From the NCBI GenBank assembly GCA_051453625.1, contig JBOZIK010000001.1:105715427-105779426 (forward strand): DNA of 64,000 nucleotides, given 5' to 3'. Positions 1 to 10,539 of this stretch are shown in pieces; the first letter of the stretch is position 1; each line of letters starts with the position of its first letter. The notes beneath the pieces were generated by a model. It was not told the DNA's origin. It ran no database searches and was given only the letters and a program-made list of their open reading frames with translations. Origin of the DNA: Welwitschia mirabilis. Lineage: Eukaryota > Gnetophyta > Gnetopsida > Welwitschiales. The position numbers and the translations under genes are program-made.

Positions 1-306
1 TTGAGCTAGAGTAAAAGCTAGATAAATTTAATTAAAGACTTATAAATATCTTAAAGTTATTATGCTAGCATTGTTATGTCCCCTTCCTAGTTCTCTCATA
101 CATTTTAGTTACTTATATTCATTATCCTTGCTTTAATTTATAGTTTATCAGATCTATTCCCATGTTGAATAACACTGGGACTACACTATAAATAAACATC
201 CTAGTTTTATTAGTAAATGTTGCATTTGGCCATGTAAGATTTATATCCATAGGATAATCTTTCATATTATTATAGATAAAAGCATAGCTAAATTTTACCA
301 TAAACA
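1..306 (+). repeat. 5' LTR of element A (3' portion only)
   Basis: This segment aligns with 8291-8617, the end of the 3' LTR. The match runs to ...aaaca at 306 and is followed directly by the primer-binding site. The two copies differ at many positions, so the insertion is old. By comparison with the 3' copy, about 1 kb of this LTR lies outside the window. Confidence 0.85.
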
Positions 307-311
307 ACTTT

Positions 312-330
312 TTAGCATTATTGCTGGGGA
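312..330 (+). other. Primer-binding site of element A (tRNA-Asp type)
   Basis: The sequence tagcattattgctgggga lines up with the tRNA-Asp complement TGGCGCCGTTGCCGGGGA used by Athila/Tat elements. It differs at 6 of 18 bases, and all six are C-to-T or G-to-A transitions. It starts a few bases after the LTR end, as expected for a primer site. Confidence 0.8.
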
Positions 331-2020
331 CAGTGACATGATAGCTACAGTGAGGTACACAAAAAAAATTACATTTCTGTACCCTTTTTTATTTCTTTTA
401 CTTTTTTATTTTTTAATTTTTATTCTTTTTTCTTAATCACCAGTGGATTGGTGTTAATCATATCTGATACTTGATTGATGGAACCTGATTTGATAAATTC
501 TTCTTCTTTTTTTCTTTATTTTATTTTATTTTCTTTGTCTTTCTTTATTTATAAAGATTATTTAAAATAGTATATCAATTTTTTTGGATGGACTAATTTT
601 TTACAAGTTTAAAGAAAAGAGAATTAAAAAAAATAAAAATTCTCTTTCTTCTCTCCATTTTCTTTCTCTACCATTTCTTTTCTTTTCTTTTCCCTTCTCT
701 ATCTCACGTGATTCTCTCAATATGTGCTTGCAAATAAATTTTGAAAAAGTTTATCATTAGCAAAACCTCAGAGAAGTTCTTTATTTCATGCATTTTTCAT
801 TCCTACATTTTATTTTTTACGTTGCATTAGATAGTAGTTTTTTATTCTTGCATTAGCTCTTCTTGTTATTTACATTTATTCCTTATCTATTAGTTAGCCA
901 TAACAACTTATTTTCTAAAATTGTTAATCATTCTAAAAGGTATGTTTTTAGCTTTTATTAAAACTATTTTATGATAAACAATTGGGACCACCATGTTCCC
1001 TCACTGGAGTTGGTAGCTTCTTATATGAAAACTTCTTCATCTTTGGTTAATTGAATGATTCATAATCTTAAATCTTTTCATGCATTGTGTGCCTCCAAAA
1101 ACAAGACTTTTTTTGGACTATGTTCTTATATTTTATGAACTAGCAATGAATACCTAATGATATATTACACTGAATTACTATCAATCCTGAAATGGATTAT
1201 GAATTTGTTCATGAGAGTAACCGAGAGGTCATTCACAAGAGAAATCCTAAGAAAATCAAAATAATCCATTAGGTTTTTAATCTTATAATTCTAAAAGAAA
1301 CATTAATCTCTAGTAACCTAGATGTACCCTGAAAGAATAGCTTCAATCATCTATGTACACCCTTGTGTATTGTTCAACCTCCAATACTAGTAGAATTAAC
1401 TTTAAGTTAAAATTATTCAACTTCTTCCACATGCTTCTAGTTTAGAGTCTAAGGATTCTTACCTATATTTTAAATAATTTGAGTGTGTTCTCTCTACAAT
1501 CCCTCAAAGACCTAATACATCTAATGTACTTAAATTAATCTTATTCCATTTTTACCTTAAAGAGAAGGCCAATCTTGGCTATACACTTTAAAATCTATTT
1601 ATATCACTATTTGAGCTAAACTTAATCAAGATTTCATTAAAAATCATTCCTAGTTATAAGAGTTATATGTTGCTTTTATAAAGGCATTTCATTTAACCAT
1701 AAGCAACTTATGGGGATGATATATAGAGGTAGCTTCCTATACCTAGAAACTGTTAAAGCTTAGGATTTTCTTAGAATCATAACTGAAATTTCAAAGAATT
1801 AAAAGAAAACTAATGAGCTAACATGGTCACAACAACATGTTAGATTTACTAGTATCTTTAAAATTCCTTACAACATTGAAATCAACCAAAAATTGGAAGA
1901 ACTTTTTAAGAAGATTAAAGCTCTTAGTGTTAATCCTAAATCCATTATTCCACCTTCCATTGCAACATTTGTCTTGTGGATACTTATAAAACCTTAGATT
2001 ATCCATCCATCCACATGTTT
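331..2020 (+). other. Leader and unrecognised gag N-terminal region of element A
   Basis: No recognisable domain was found. The stretch holds T-rich low-complexity DNA (about 365-700) and then sequence broken by many stops. By position it should hold the leader and the N-terminal part of gag, but I cannot align it to a gag family by eye. Confidence 0.5.
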
Positions 2021-2029
2021 TAAGGTGTA

Positions 2030-2240
2030 GTAAAAGAGCAAGTTAATGCCATAGGATAAAAATGGCAAAACCAAAGAGTAAACAATCCCTATTCCAACAT
2101 GAACAATCTTGAATGGAGAAATCTCCCAAATTTCTTAGGGAAATAAGACAATTCTAATTAAGAATTAACCAGCCAATCTAAGAGTTTAAATATCACTCAA
2201 CTTTCAACTCTTTAGAGGTTATACTTCATAAGTTCATGGA
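2030..2240 (+). pseudogene. gag C-terminal remnant, Athila type
   Basis: Plus-strand translation shows an Asn/Pro-rich stretch containing NNPYSNMNNLEWRNLPNF. It resembles the conserved Asn-Pro-Tyr-Ser-Asn...Trp-Arg...His-Pro-Asn-Phe block near the end of Athila gag, just before protease. The frame has stops before and after. Its place upstream of the protease remnant supports the assignment. Known for the family: gag forms the virus-like particle around the element RNA. Here it is non-functional. Confidence 0.6.
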
Positions 2241-2677
2241 AGCTCAACATCATATCAATACCTCACAATAATATTTCAACTAATAAGCCTCTTTCACATT
2301 ATAAAACTTAGAATAAGGTATGTAATAACTAAGCCAAATATCCACACATATTCTTACATTACTCAACTAACATAAGAAGGGTAAGCTTCCAACTACATAA
2401 TGGGTGTAAGTTGATGAAAGATTCAAAAATTAGTAAAATCAAAGTTATCCATTTAAGAAGTGAAAAAGAAATTAATAAAGAGTTAAAGAAAAATAAATCC
2501 AAGAAGAAGAAGTACAACAAAGTAATCCTAGAAGAGAGAAAGAGATAGAGAAGAAACATGAAGTAATAGAAGTTACTCTAACTTATAAGGAATCACTACC
2601 CTTTTTTAAATCACTTAAAATAAATCATATGCCTAAGAAGTAACAAGACTCAATAGAAATTTTCAAGGAAGTAAAAA

Positions 2678-3207
2678 AACAATATCTCTCTTTTAGAAGC
2701 TATTAAATAAGTTCACACACTAAATTCTTAAAAGATCTATGTACTATCAAAAAAAGCATGGATGTAAAAAATGAAGCTTTTTTTACCTAACAAAGTAGTG
2801 CCATTTTTTGAAATGAAATCCTTCCAAAATAAAAAGATCTAGAACACCCTACTATATTGATTACAATTAGAAACACAAACTTCCAATAAGGCTTATTAAA
2901 TACTAGAGCTAATATTAATCTTTTACCTTATAGTGTTTACAAGGAACTTGGTTTAAGTGATCTTAAAAATATCAAACTATATTTATAATTTATTGATAAC
3001 TCCTTAAAAGAACCCTTGGAAATAGTAGAGGCTATTATTGTTCAAGTAAAAAATTATTACTTTCTTATGAACTTTGTGGTTTTGAAGATAAAACAAGATG
3101 GAAGTCATACCATTTTAATCATTCTAGACAGATGTTTTCTTACTAGTTCTACTACTCTTATTAATTGTAGACATGAAATTATGAATATTTTATTTGGTAA
3201 TATTTAG
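2678..3207 (+). pseudogene. Aspartic protease remnant, Athila type
   Basis: The segment begins with the NNISLLEAIKQV block that precedes Athila protease and runs through LLPYSVYKELGL, a region with VEAIIVQV, and the ILDRCFLTSSTTLINCRH block near 3118-3177. These match, in order, the retropepsin-like domain of Athila elements. The active-site Asp-Thr-Gly-Ala is replaced by Asn-Thr-Arg-Ala near 2900, so the catalytic aspartate is lost through a GAT-to-AAT change. The last 63 codons (3016-3207) are open, but at least one frame shift and several stops lie upstream. In a live element this enzyme would cut the gag-pol polyprotein. Confidence 0.75.
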
Positions 3208-3389
3208 TTGAATATCTCTAATACGATAAATAAACTTACAGATTAAAAATTCTAGAGTTTATTAAAAGTCTTGATGATGATCTTCATCCTCCTTTCTATG
3301 AGAAAAATGTTTTTCCTCTTTCTCTACCTTTTTTTTTTGTTGTAATTCACTTATAAATCTTAAAAATGAACCTTTTCTTGATATGAAAT

Positions 3390-3800
3390 TTCTTCTTAAG
3401 AATTTGAAATATATTTTAGCTAATAACCCTCTTCATTTTTTAATTTCTAATTCATTCATATCTTCATCTAGGAAAAATGTTCTATAAGAATTATTAGTTA
3501 AGAATAAGAAAGGAATAAGATGATCCTTTTATAGCTTAAAATGTTTAAGCCTTAATGAATATTCCTTCCATACCTTTTTTGATTTTTTAAAATCATGCAT
3601 GGAGTATTATCATGAAAACATTTTTAGGCTTAAATAGTCACTTAATCCATCCTGGATCTTTAAATTGAAAAACCACAATCCTTTAGAATTTTTATCTTCA
3701 TCCATTGTTGAATATCCTTCTTATCGGTCTAACTTAGTTTTATAAAATGATTTTAGATTGGGATTATTTACTCTAGTCTTCGGATGTTTGAATTAAGCTA
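3390..3800 (+). pseudogene. pol N-terminal remnant (region before RT palm), Athila type
   Basis: The translation starts LKNLKYILANNPLHFLISNS and continues through a region equivalent to the Lys-Lys-Ala-Ile-Gly-Trp-Ser-Ile and Arg-Arg-Leu-Asn-Pro blocks that open Athila reverse transcriptase; Ser-Leu-Asn-Pro is seen near 3645. Trp and Gln positions are replaced by stops. The similarity ends near 3800, before the catalytic palm, and I could not find the rest of pol in this element. This suggests an internal deletion of roughly 3 kb. Confidence 0.65.
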
Positions 3801-5290
3801 TGAAAAGCATAAATATGTTCAAGGGTGCTTATTTCATGCAAAGACCTAGACATAATTATTCACCCTCTCCAGACTTTAGCCATTTTCACTCATTCAAATA
3901 ACCTCCATATAACCCTTCATTATTCATATTTCATCCACTTCTCTGGTCATCCTATGAGTTCATGAGAATTAATGATATTAGTTAATGATTTTTTTTTAAT
4001 TCATAAACTAAGAAATCCTTTATCTTTTCATAAGCTAGTACTTTGAATTTTCAAGTTCTTTATTAAGATTTACATGCATTATGGACTTGCAATTTGGAAC
4101 AAAGGGAAAAAAAGGATTTTATTATCTCATGATGTTTCTTTATTTCAAAGCATTTATAGAAATAAGATTATTTCTCTATTTGGATAATAAGCTAATGATC
4201 CCTTTAATGTGCTATAAATATAAAAAGCAAAAAATAATAATAGTAAAGAAAATTAAGAAAAATATTATAAATTTTTAAGCACATTTTTTTATCATGATTT
4301 TTATTAGATTTAGTTAACTATATCAGGGCTATGACACCTACTAGTAATGTAGCTCTAATGAATCATTTATGCTACATTCAACCACATTGGAGTCATAGAC
4401 ACTTACTGGCAATGTAGAACTAAATCCTTCTTGTATAACATGTTAAATCAATTAAAAGGAGGTATCACAATACTAAATTCTCAGCACGATCAAATGCTTG
4501 AAACTTGGTTTTCATAGAAGAAGAAGGGTAATGGAATGAAATTAAGGTAAAATTGGAGAGATATTTTGTTTTTTTAAATAAATTAGACATGGAATTCTTT
4601 CATGACTTGGGAATTTGTAAAGATTTACTAGTTAATACTTTTCTTTATCTTATAAACGGATCCACTAAAATTCTATAAATAAAATGGGACCACTAGCTTA
4701 TGTTCATCATGTATTATTTATTCATATGATGCATGAAGGATGTGTTATTTTATTCATCTATTTAATTCCTTTCATTTCACTTCCATAATATTCATTTTTA
4801 TCATTCATTTCACTCCATATCTATTTTATTTTATTTCTTTTTATTAGAAAGCATACCAAAAAACACATCGTGTTTTCTATGATTTCAATGTTCTATCATG
4901 CCTACATCCAATAAAAATTCAATATAAATTATTAATAAAATGTAATAATCTAATGATTCAAATTTCATCCAAATTCTGTAAAACCTATGATTTTTGAGCT
5001 TAACTGCACCAAGTACTTATGTTTTCTAGAACCCTCATACTGCTGCAATCTGCCTCACTCTCATCTAATCTATACATCCATGTTTTTCTAGTATCGCCAT
5101 CTATCCTCACCAATGCTACTATTCTTTTGTCCCTAGGAAGATTCATCTTTTGCTTATGAATTTTTATAGGGTCCTCTAATTTGAGCCTATTATTAAATCT
5201 AAACTCCTATTTGCTTTTTAGTCTATTTTTTTACTACTCTAACTTTCTCTTTCATCTATCTTTTATTTTAATTTTTTTCTTCCTTTAGTT
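3801..5290. other. Unrecognised interior of element A
   Basis: Only short open frames occur here, such as 65 codons at 4081-4278, which is Lys- and Ile-rich with no family resemblance. The paired phrases around 4330 and 4390 (gacacctactagtaatgtag and gacacttactggcaatgtag) form an imperfect direct repeat of about 65 bp. I see no gene. Confidence 0.5.
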
Positions 5291-5299
5291 CTGACATTT

Positions 5300-6330
5300 T
5301 AAGCCACAATAAGTGAAAGATTAAAAGAATTTTTGAATAAAGAAATTTTCACATCCTTCCTTACCCTATATGCATCTTTTTATCTTAACAAGATTGAAGC
5401 AATAAATTGGAACTATTTGTTAAAGAAGTATGACACCTACTACTTTTCCAAGAAAGTTTTAGAATTCTATACAAATGAAAAAATAGGTGAACATTACCCT
5501 TGAGTAATCCATTTTTTAATTCATCATACTTTATTTGTTATTTTTCTTAGTGATGTATAATAATTAGGAGGATCTAACCATCATGATAATTTACCTTACA
5601 TGATTACAAAATCCCTAAGTTTTTATTATGTTACACTTAATGTAGAATATGTACCAAATAGGGAAAGAGTTTAGCCTTGTAAATACCTTTGCAAAAATCA
5701 ATTAGCACTTTTTAGATTTATCATCTAAAATGTTTTACCCACATTACATGTGATTAATGCCCATAGTAGTAATCTTGGTGTGATTAGAATAATCCAAGAT
5801 AGTAAACCCTTTGACATATACAAATGTCTTTTTACCAAAATAGTAAATAATATGGGCATATGATTCATCTTTCCACTCCATGCTTAGTTTTAAAATTGAT
5901 TTATAATTCCTTATTACATAACTTATATTTTAAGGAATGGGATATAACCTTCATCAAAACCATAACCCTAAGAAGATTACTCAACTTAATAAGTTGAATA
6001 ATGAAGATTTAATTCCAAAGGATCTTTGTGAGATTCAAGAAGAAGAAGAGCTTCTTAAAAGAATCCCTTCTCATGCTTAAGTTCTTTCCTCCCCTTATTC
6101 TCCACTAATTACAAGAAGAAGGGGGATAGTACCCATTGGTAAATCTTCTCATGTCCCTTCTTTTCCACTTTCTTCTACTCCTCTTTTTATCATTCATCAT
6201 TATTCCTCCACTACTTCTAATGATACCTTCTTGGAGGAAGTACCCAAATTGCAAAGGATTTGGGTTAGAAAGATTTAGGTAGATCAAGAAAATTACTAAG
6301 AAAAATAGGAAATTTCAAAGAAATAAGAAG
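5300..6330 (+). pseudogene. Extra ORF in env position of element A (putative plant transposon protein-like)
   Basis: The translation from 5302 (ATISERLKEFLNKEIF...) continues through a block with NWNYLLKKYDTYYFSKKV and EFYTN. It resembles the widespread plant gypsy-associated domain usually annotated 'putative plant transposon protein', whose hallmark is a Trp-x-x-Leu...Tyr-Pro-x-x-Val-x-Glu-Phe-Tyr-x-Asn block. A second half can be followed to about 5960, then an acidic stretch (EIQEEEELLKRIPS) and a Ser/Pro-rich tail to about 6260. Its function is not established. It lies between pol and the 3' LTR, where Athila elements carry an env-like ORF. Several stops at Gln/Trp positions make it a pseudogene. 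The family match is from memory and needs a profile search. Confidence 0.5.
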
Positions 6331-7324
6331 AAATGGATCAAAAGTTAAAAAGGATGGCCTTTAATAGAATATTCATGAGTTAAAATTCTCTCTCTATTTG
6401 TCTCTCGATCTTGTTTATTCATTTCCCACTTGTATCTTTTTAAATTTTTATAGCTATATTGTAATAACATTTTCTCTTATTATAATGAATTTTATACTTA
6501 ATGTAAAATTAATAAGAATCTATATTTCTATCAATCTAGTTTTTATTCTAAACTAGCATATACTTGAAAACATTTAGACTTTATTTTAAGGCTTTGTAAC
6601 TAAATGCTCGTAGCATAGTTCTTAACAAATTTGACATAGTCATATTTCTTAGTTGGTGATACTATCATATTTTGTATAGACAGGTCCTTATTTAATTGAG
6701 ACACTCTATGTTTGATTTCTAGTGTTTCTAGCAATTGCATCTATGTTAAAAATTTAAAGAAACTAACTAATATAGACTCCTCATCCATTTCTTTATTTCC
6801 AAAATTATCAAATTCCATTTTTTATTCTTAATCATTTTCATTCCTTTTCTAATCATTTGTGTAATTTATATTTCATATTTCAAAATTCCAATCATTACAA
6901 TTAAAGAGTTATTTTGATTAGTAGTTTTTCTTTGATATTAGTTTACATTTTTCATTTTCTATTTTCATCATGTATTGCTTATTTTACTTTTAGCATTTTT
7001 CTATTTAGCTCATTTTTACTTTTAATAGAACATGCATCATTCATTTTTCATTACTTTTTTACTTCATTTTTTACATTGTTCAAATTTTCAGGATAAAGTT
7101 TAGCTTTGGTTGAGGGGAGTGGAATTTGCACTTAAGTATTTATATTTCATGCTTTATTCTTTTACTTAAGTATAATTTTAAGTTCAAAATAGAATACTTC
7201 TTTTGAATTGTTTTATCATTCCTTACTTAATACTTGATTGATTTACTTGCAATTTTCTCCATGTTAACTAATATTTAACATATCATTTTTTGCTAAGAGA
7301 CTAGCAAAAGGTTGTTTGGGGGCA
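6331..7324 (+). other. 3' untranslated region and polypurine tract of element A
   Basis: AT-rich sequence without a recognisable gene. A purine-rich tract (gttgaggggagtgg) lies near 7110. A second one (ggttgtttgggggca, 7310-7324) directly abuts the 3' LTR and is the likely priming site for plus-strand DNA synthesis. Confidence 0.6.
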
Positions 7325-8617
7325 TGATAACATGCAAAAATTGACATTTATATTAATAAATATAAGCATTATTAGTATGCTTAATTGGTTATTATGATGA
7401 TTTTTAATACATTTATTATGCTTAAGACCATGTAAATCTAGTTTTACTAATAATCAACCATAACACTATTATTTTATAAGATATTTACATCATCTAGAGT
7501 ACTATGACAGAGGATGAAGCTGTGTCGAGCATTTTTGATAGTGACACTAGTTATTGTGCATAGATTATTGTGCATAGAATGGATCCATACTTATGTTCTT
7601 TAGGCTTGTTAATGCAAGTAATCAATTCAGGTCATTTTTGAAAGTAGATGATAAATGAAGAATATTTTATAAGAAAAAGCCCTCAAATTGGCCCCACGAC
7701 TAAATGACAATCTCATATACTTTGAACATTCTACATAATAACCTCATTAGGACTTAAAATCCCTAATTAGAAATCTTAATTCGACCTATAAATACCATAT
7801 TTCAACTTTACTTAAAGGTGGATTTATCATATTATATAATAAATTATTCGAGATTTAGTCATGTGTTCTTTTTAATCCTCCTATTAGGGATGTACTAGCT
7901 TTTAAGCTAGTATGATACTTCTTTGCTTAGCATAAGTACTTTCATGACTTGTCTGATAATAAAGCACTACAAGTTCATTCCTTAGTGCATTACTTTGATA
8001 TCAAGTGGTGGTTATTTCATACTTGTCATTCTTAGAATTGGCTAAGGCATGTTATTAAATTAAGATTTCATGTGTGATTCTCTTTTCTACTCTAGCTTGT
8101 ATAACCTAAATATTTATGTGATATATCTTAGGAGACTGCTACTTTTCATGCTTATAATGTTCTTACTATGAAGTCTAGGTGGCTTAGATACATCACCCTC
8201 ATTTCTATGAGGGATGAGATTATGCCAATGTGCTTGAGCTTGAACTACATGAGTCTCATGTTTATGGTAGATGAGATTATGCCACTGTGCTTGAGCTAGA
8301 GTAATAGCTACATGAATTTAATTAAAGAGTTATGCTTTTCTTAAAGTCATTATACTAGTATTAATGCTATGTTCCATTCCTAGTTCTCTTATACATCTTA
8401 GTTACTTATATTCATTTCCATTATGCTTACTTTAATTGATAATTTATCACATGTATTCCCATGGAAGAATGATAGTAAAACTATACTATAAACTAAAGTT
8501 ATAGTGTTCTTAGTAAAATTTGGATTTGATTATATAAGATTTATATCCCTAAGGTGATCTTGAATATTACTATACATTAAAGATATATATAAGTGTACCT
8601 AAATTTTACCACAAACA
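7325..8617 (+). repeat. 3' LTR of element A
   Basis: It starts with tgataacatgc directly after the polypurine tract and ends ...accacaaaca, giving TG...CA ends and a length of about 1293 bp. The last 327 bp match the 5' LTR at 1-306. It contains a 57-bp tandem duplication (8213-8326). No target-site duplication can be checked because the left end is outside the window. Confidence 0.85.
8213..8326 (+). repeat. 57-bp tandem duplication within the 3' LTR
   Basis: Two copies of a unit beginning gatgagattatgcca start at 8213 and 8270. Both include tgtgcttgagct and a following actacatga or gctacatga. The window opens inside the matching part of the 5' LTR, so whether that LTR shares the duplication cannot be seen. 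Confidence 0.8.
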
Positions 8618-8678
8618 AGGGCTACCACATTCAATGTTACATTTGATGTACAAGTATGACATTGCAATTCAATATCCC

Positions 8679-8820
8679 ATTTGGTCATAAAGTATAATGT
8701 CATACTTGGAGTCCCAGGTTGTAGTTTAGAGAATAATGTTGCATTTGATCATAAAGTCTGACATTGCACATGAACATGGATGTCACACTTGGTCACAGAG
8801 TTTGACATTCTACTTAGAGG
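8679..8820. repeat. Minisatellite 1 (about 45-62 bp spacing, degenerate)
   Basis: A core like ttggtcataaagtntgacattgca recurs three times, at about 8680 (ttggtcataaagtataatgt), 8743 (ttgatcataaagtctgacat) and 8790 (ttggtcacagagtttgacat). It starts about 60 bp after the LTR end. Confidence 0.65.
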
Positions 8821-8824
8821 CTAA

Positions 8825-9110
8825 CATTTATAGGATTAAAGTTATAGTTGCCTATCTACTCATGCTTGCCATAATAGTATCCACTTTTAAGGTTTAATCT
8901 TATACTTGCCTCTCCCTGTGTCTAATGTTATAGTTACTACTTCTTATATTTAATGTCAAAATTTCCTATCTTTTAAGCCTGATGTTATACTTGCCTATCT
9001 CCTAGGCTTGACATGACATTTGTCTCTTCCTATTTCTAACATCATAGCTACCTATCCCTAGGAATGACATCATAGTTGTTTGTTCACATGCTTTATGTCA
9101 TAGTTTTTCA
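8825..9110. repeat. Minisatellite 2 (about 29-bp unit, degenerate)
   Basis: About nine or ten diverged tandem copies of a unit close to tgatgttatagttgcctatc plus about nine more bases can be followed, for example at tctaatgttatagttactac, ctgatgttatacttgcctat, taacatcatagctacctatc and aatgacatcatagttgtttg. The copies differ from one another by several bases. No coding potential is evident. Confidence 0.7.
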
Positions 9111-9779
9111 TCCTTCTAATAGTTATAATAGTTATGAAAGTTACGTAATTTAAAAACCAATCCCTCATAGTTGTAAAACATTAATTAATCACTATTATAG
9201 TTATAAAACAAATTTCTTAAAAAAAACTAATTAAGTCTAGTAGAACCCATCTGGGAGGTCATGATAGAAAGAAGACACAAAGCCAATTAAAGGATCATGG
9301 AGTAGAGAGTAAAATCTCAAATAAACTCTATTAATAACTAATTAAGTGAGATTCATACTTAGAATTAAGAGCTATCTAATAGGATTAAATTACTTCTTTC
9401 ATGCTCAAAATAACCAAATTGTCCAATGGAGCATGATTTGCAAACATCTCTAGAATAATATTCTGCTTCTAGATGAAACTCTCTTATTAAATAGATGAAT
9501 ATTCAAAGCTTATGAATAAGGATTCTAAATATAATTATTTTTATCTAATTGAGACAATTATCAAATAGAAGATGAGAGAAAGCAATGAAATCATCAAAAT
9601 GATTCATTTACAAATGTATGAGTGAAAATTAGTAACTAGTGAAGAAGCTATATCATGGCTTCAATAGAAAGAAGAATACTTTACCCTCTAGAATACACCA
9701 TTAGAAAGAAGATGTGTCTACACCACTACTTTTCTTATAAGAAATGAATAAGAGTTGTAGCTCCAATGCCAATAAAAAT

Positions 9780-10230
9780 ATGATCATAGCATGACTTGAA
9801 GCATTTTCATAGATAAGTTTATAAAGAAGTTCATTCTTGATGATTTTATAAAGGCTCATATGATTTAATTTCAATGTTTATACTTAGAAAAATATATAGT
9901 AGATGAATATTAATCAGGACTCTAAATTCTTATGAAGTATTAGAAGGATTTATTTAAGAAATAGCTTATTAATAGTTTTATTGTCATACCTCCACCTAAA
10001 GCCTAAAGAATCCTTTGTACTTTAGAAGCTAAATCTATAGAGGATGCTTACAGGAAAACAAAAAACTATTTAAATGTATAAGATAATAGGTGGTCTAAGA
10101 ACCATACAGTACATATAATCAGATATACCTCCAATAGGAGAAAGCATCCTCATAAAGAATTCAAAAGTAATATCATCTATTATGAGTGTAAGAGAATAAG
10201 ATAGATAGCTAAAAGTTATCCATATAAAGG
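9780..10230 (+). pseudogene. gag remnant with damaged zinc knuckle, element B
   Basis: The C-terminal part is recognisable by a degenerate CCHC zinc knuckle near 10169-10215 that reads YYECKRIR-stop-IAKSYPYKG. Two of the expected cysteines are tyrosines (TGT to TAT) and the histidine is arginine. The upstream part, with a block near 9985-10040 placed like the end of gag before the knuckle, is only weakly gag-like. A live gag would package the RNA. This copy is non-functional. Confidence 0.55.
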
Positions 10231-10539
10231 CTTTGGAACTATACCTTCTACTCATAATCAACTATAAGATAACTATATCTAAGGCCATTGCAAAAAGAGT
10301 ATATGTTGTAATCAATATAAGTTTAGTAATAAACTAAGTTTTTGTTTTAGAATTACTAAGTTTTATTTCTTGTTTTTTGGTATCATTTTTAATCAATAAT
10401 GATGGTTATCATTATTCTGTATTCCCTTTCTTGTTTCAAAAGCTAAATATTACTCCCTTCCAAGGACTTAAATACTTTATAAGAATAGCAGGAAAAAGTA
10501 CCTTCTCATGAGATAGAATACAAGCATGGATAACTTTTA

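Larger units (their letters stand above)
1..8617 (+). mobile_element. Ty3/gypsy element A, Athila/Tat type, decayed
   Basis: The first 306 bases and the stretch ending at 8617 share a long, clearly alignable sequence (both contain ttgagctagagtaa and both end in aattttacc-aaaca), so they are the two LTRs of one element. The 5' LTR is cut off by the window edge. A primer site like the complement of tRNA-Asp follows the first LTR, and a purine-rich tract precedes the second; both are usual for Athila/Tat elements. Between them, plus-strand remnants of gag, protease and the start of pol occur in the usual order. The reverse transcriptase palm, RNase H and integrase were not found, so the element is internally deleted. 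All frames are broken by stops and shifts, so it cannot move by itself. Confidence 0.85.

Noticed and set aside
8825-9110. CRISPR-like array
   Set aside because: The units are contiguous and degenerate with no spacers, and the organism is a plant.
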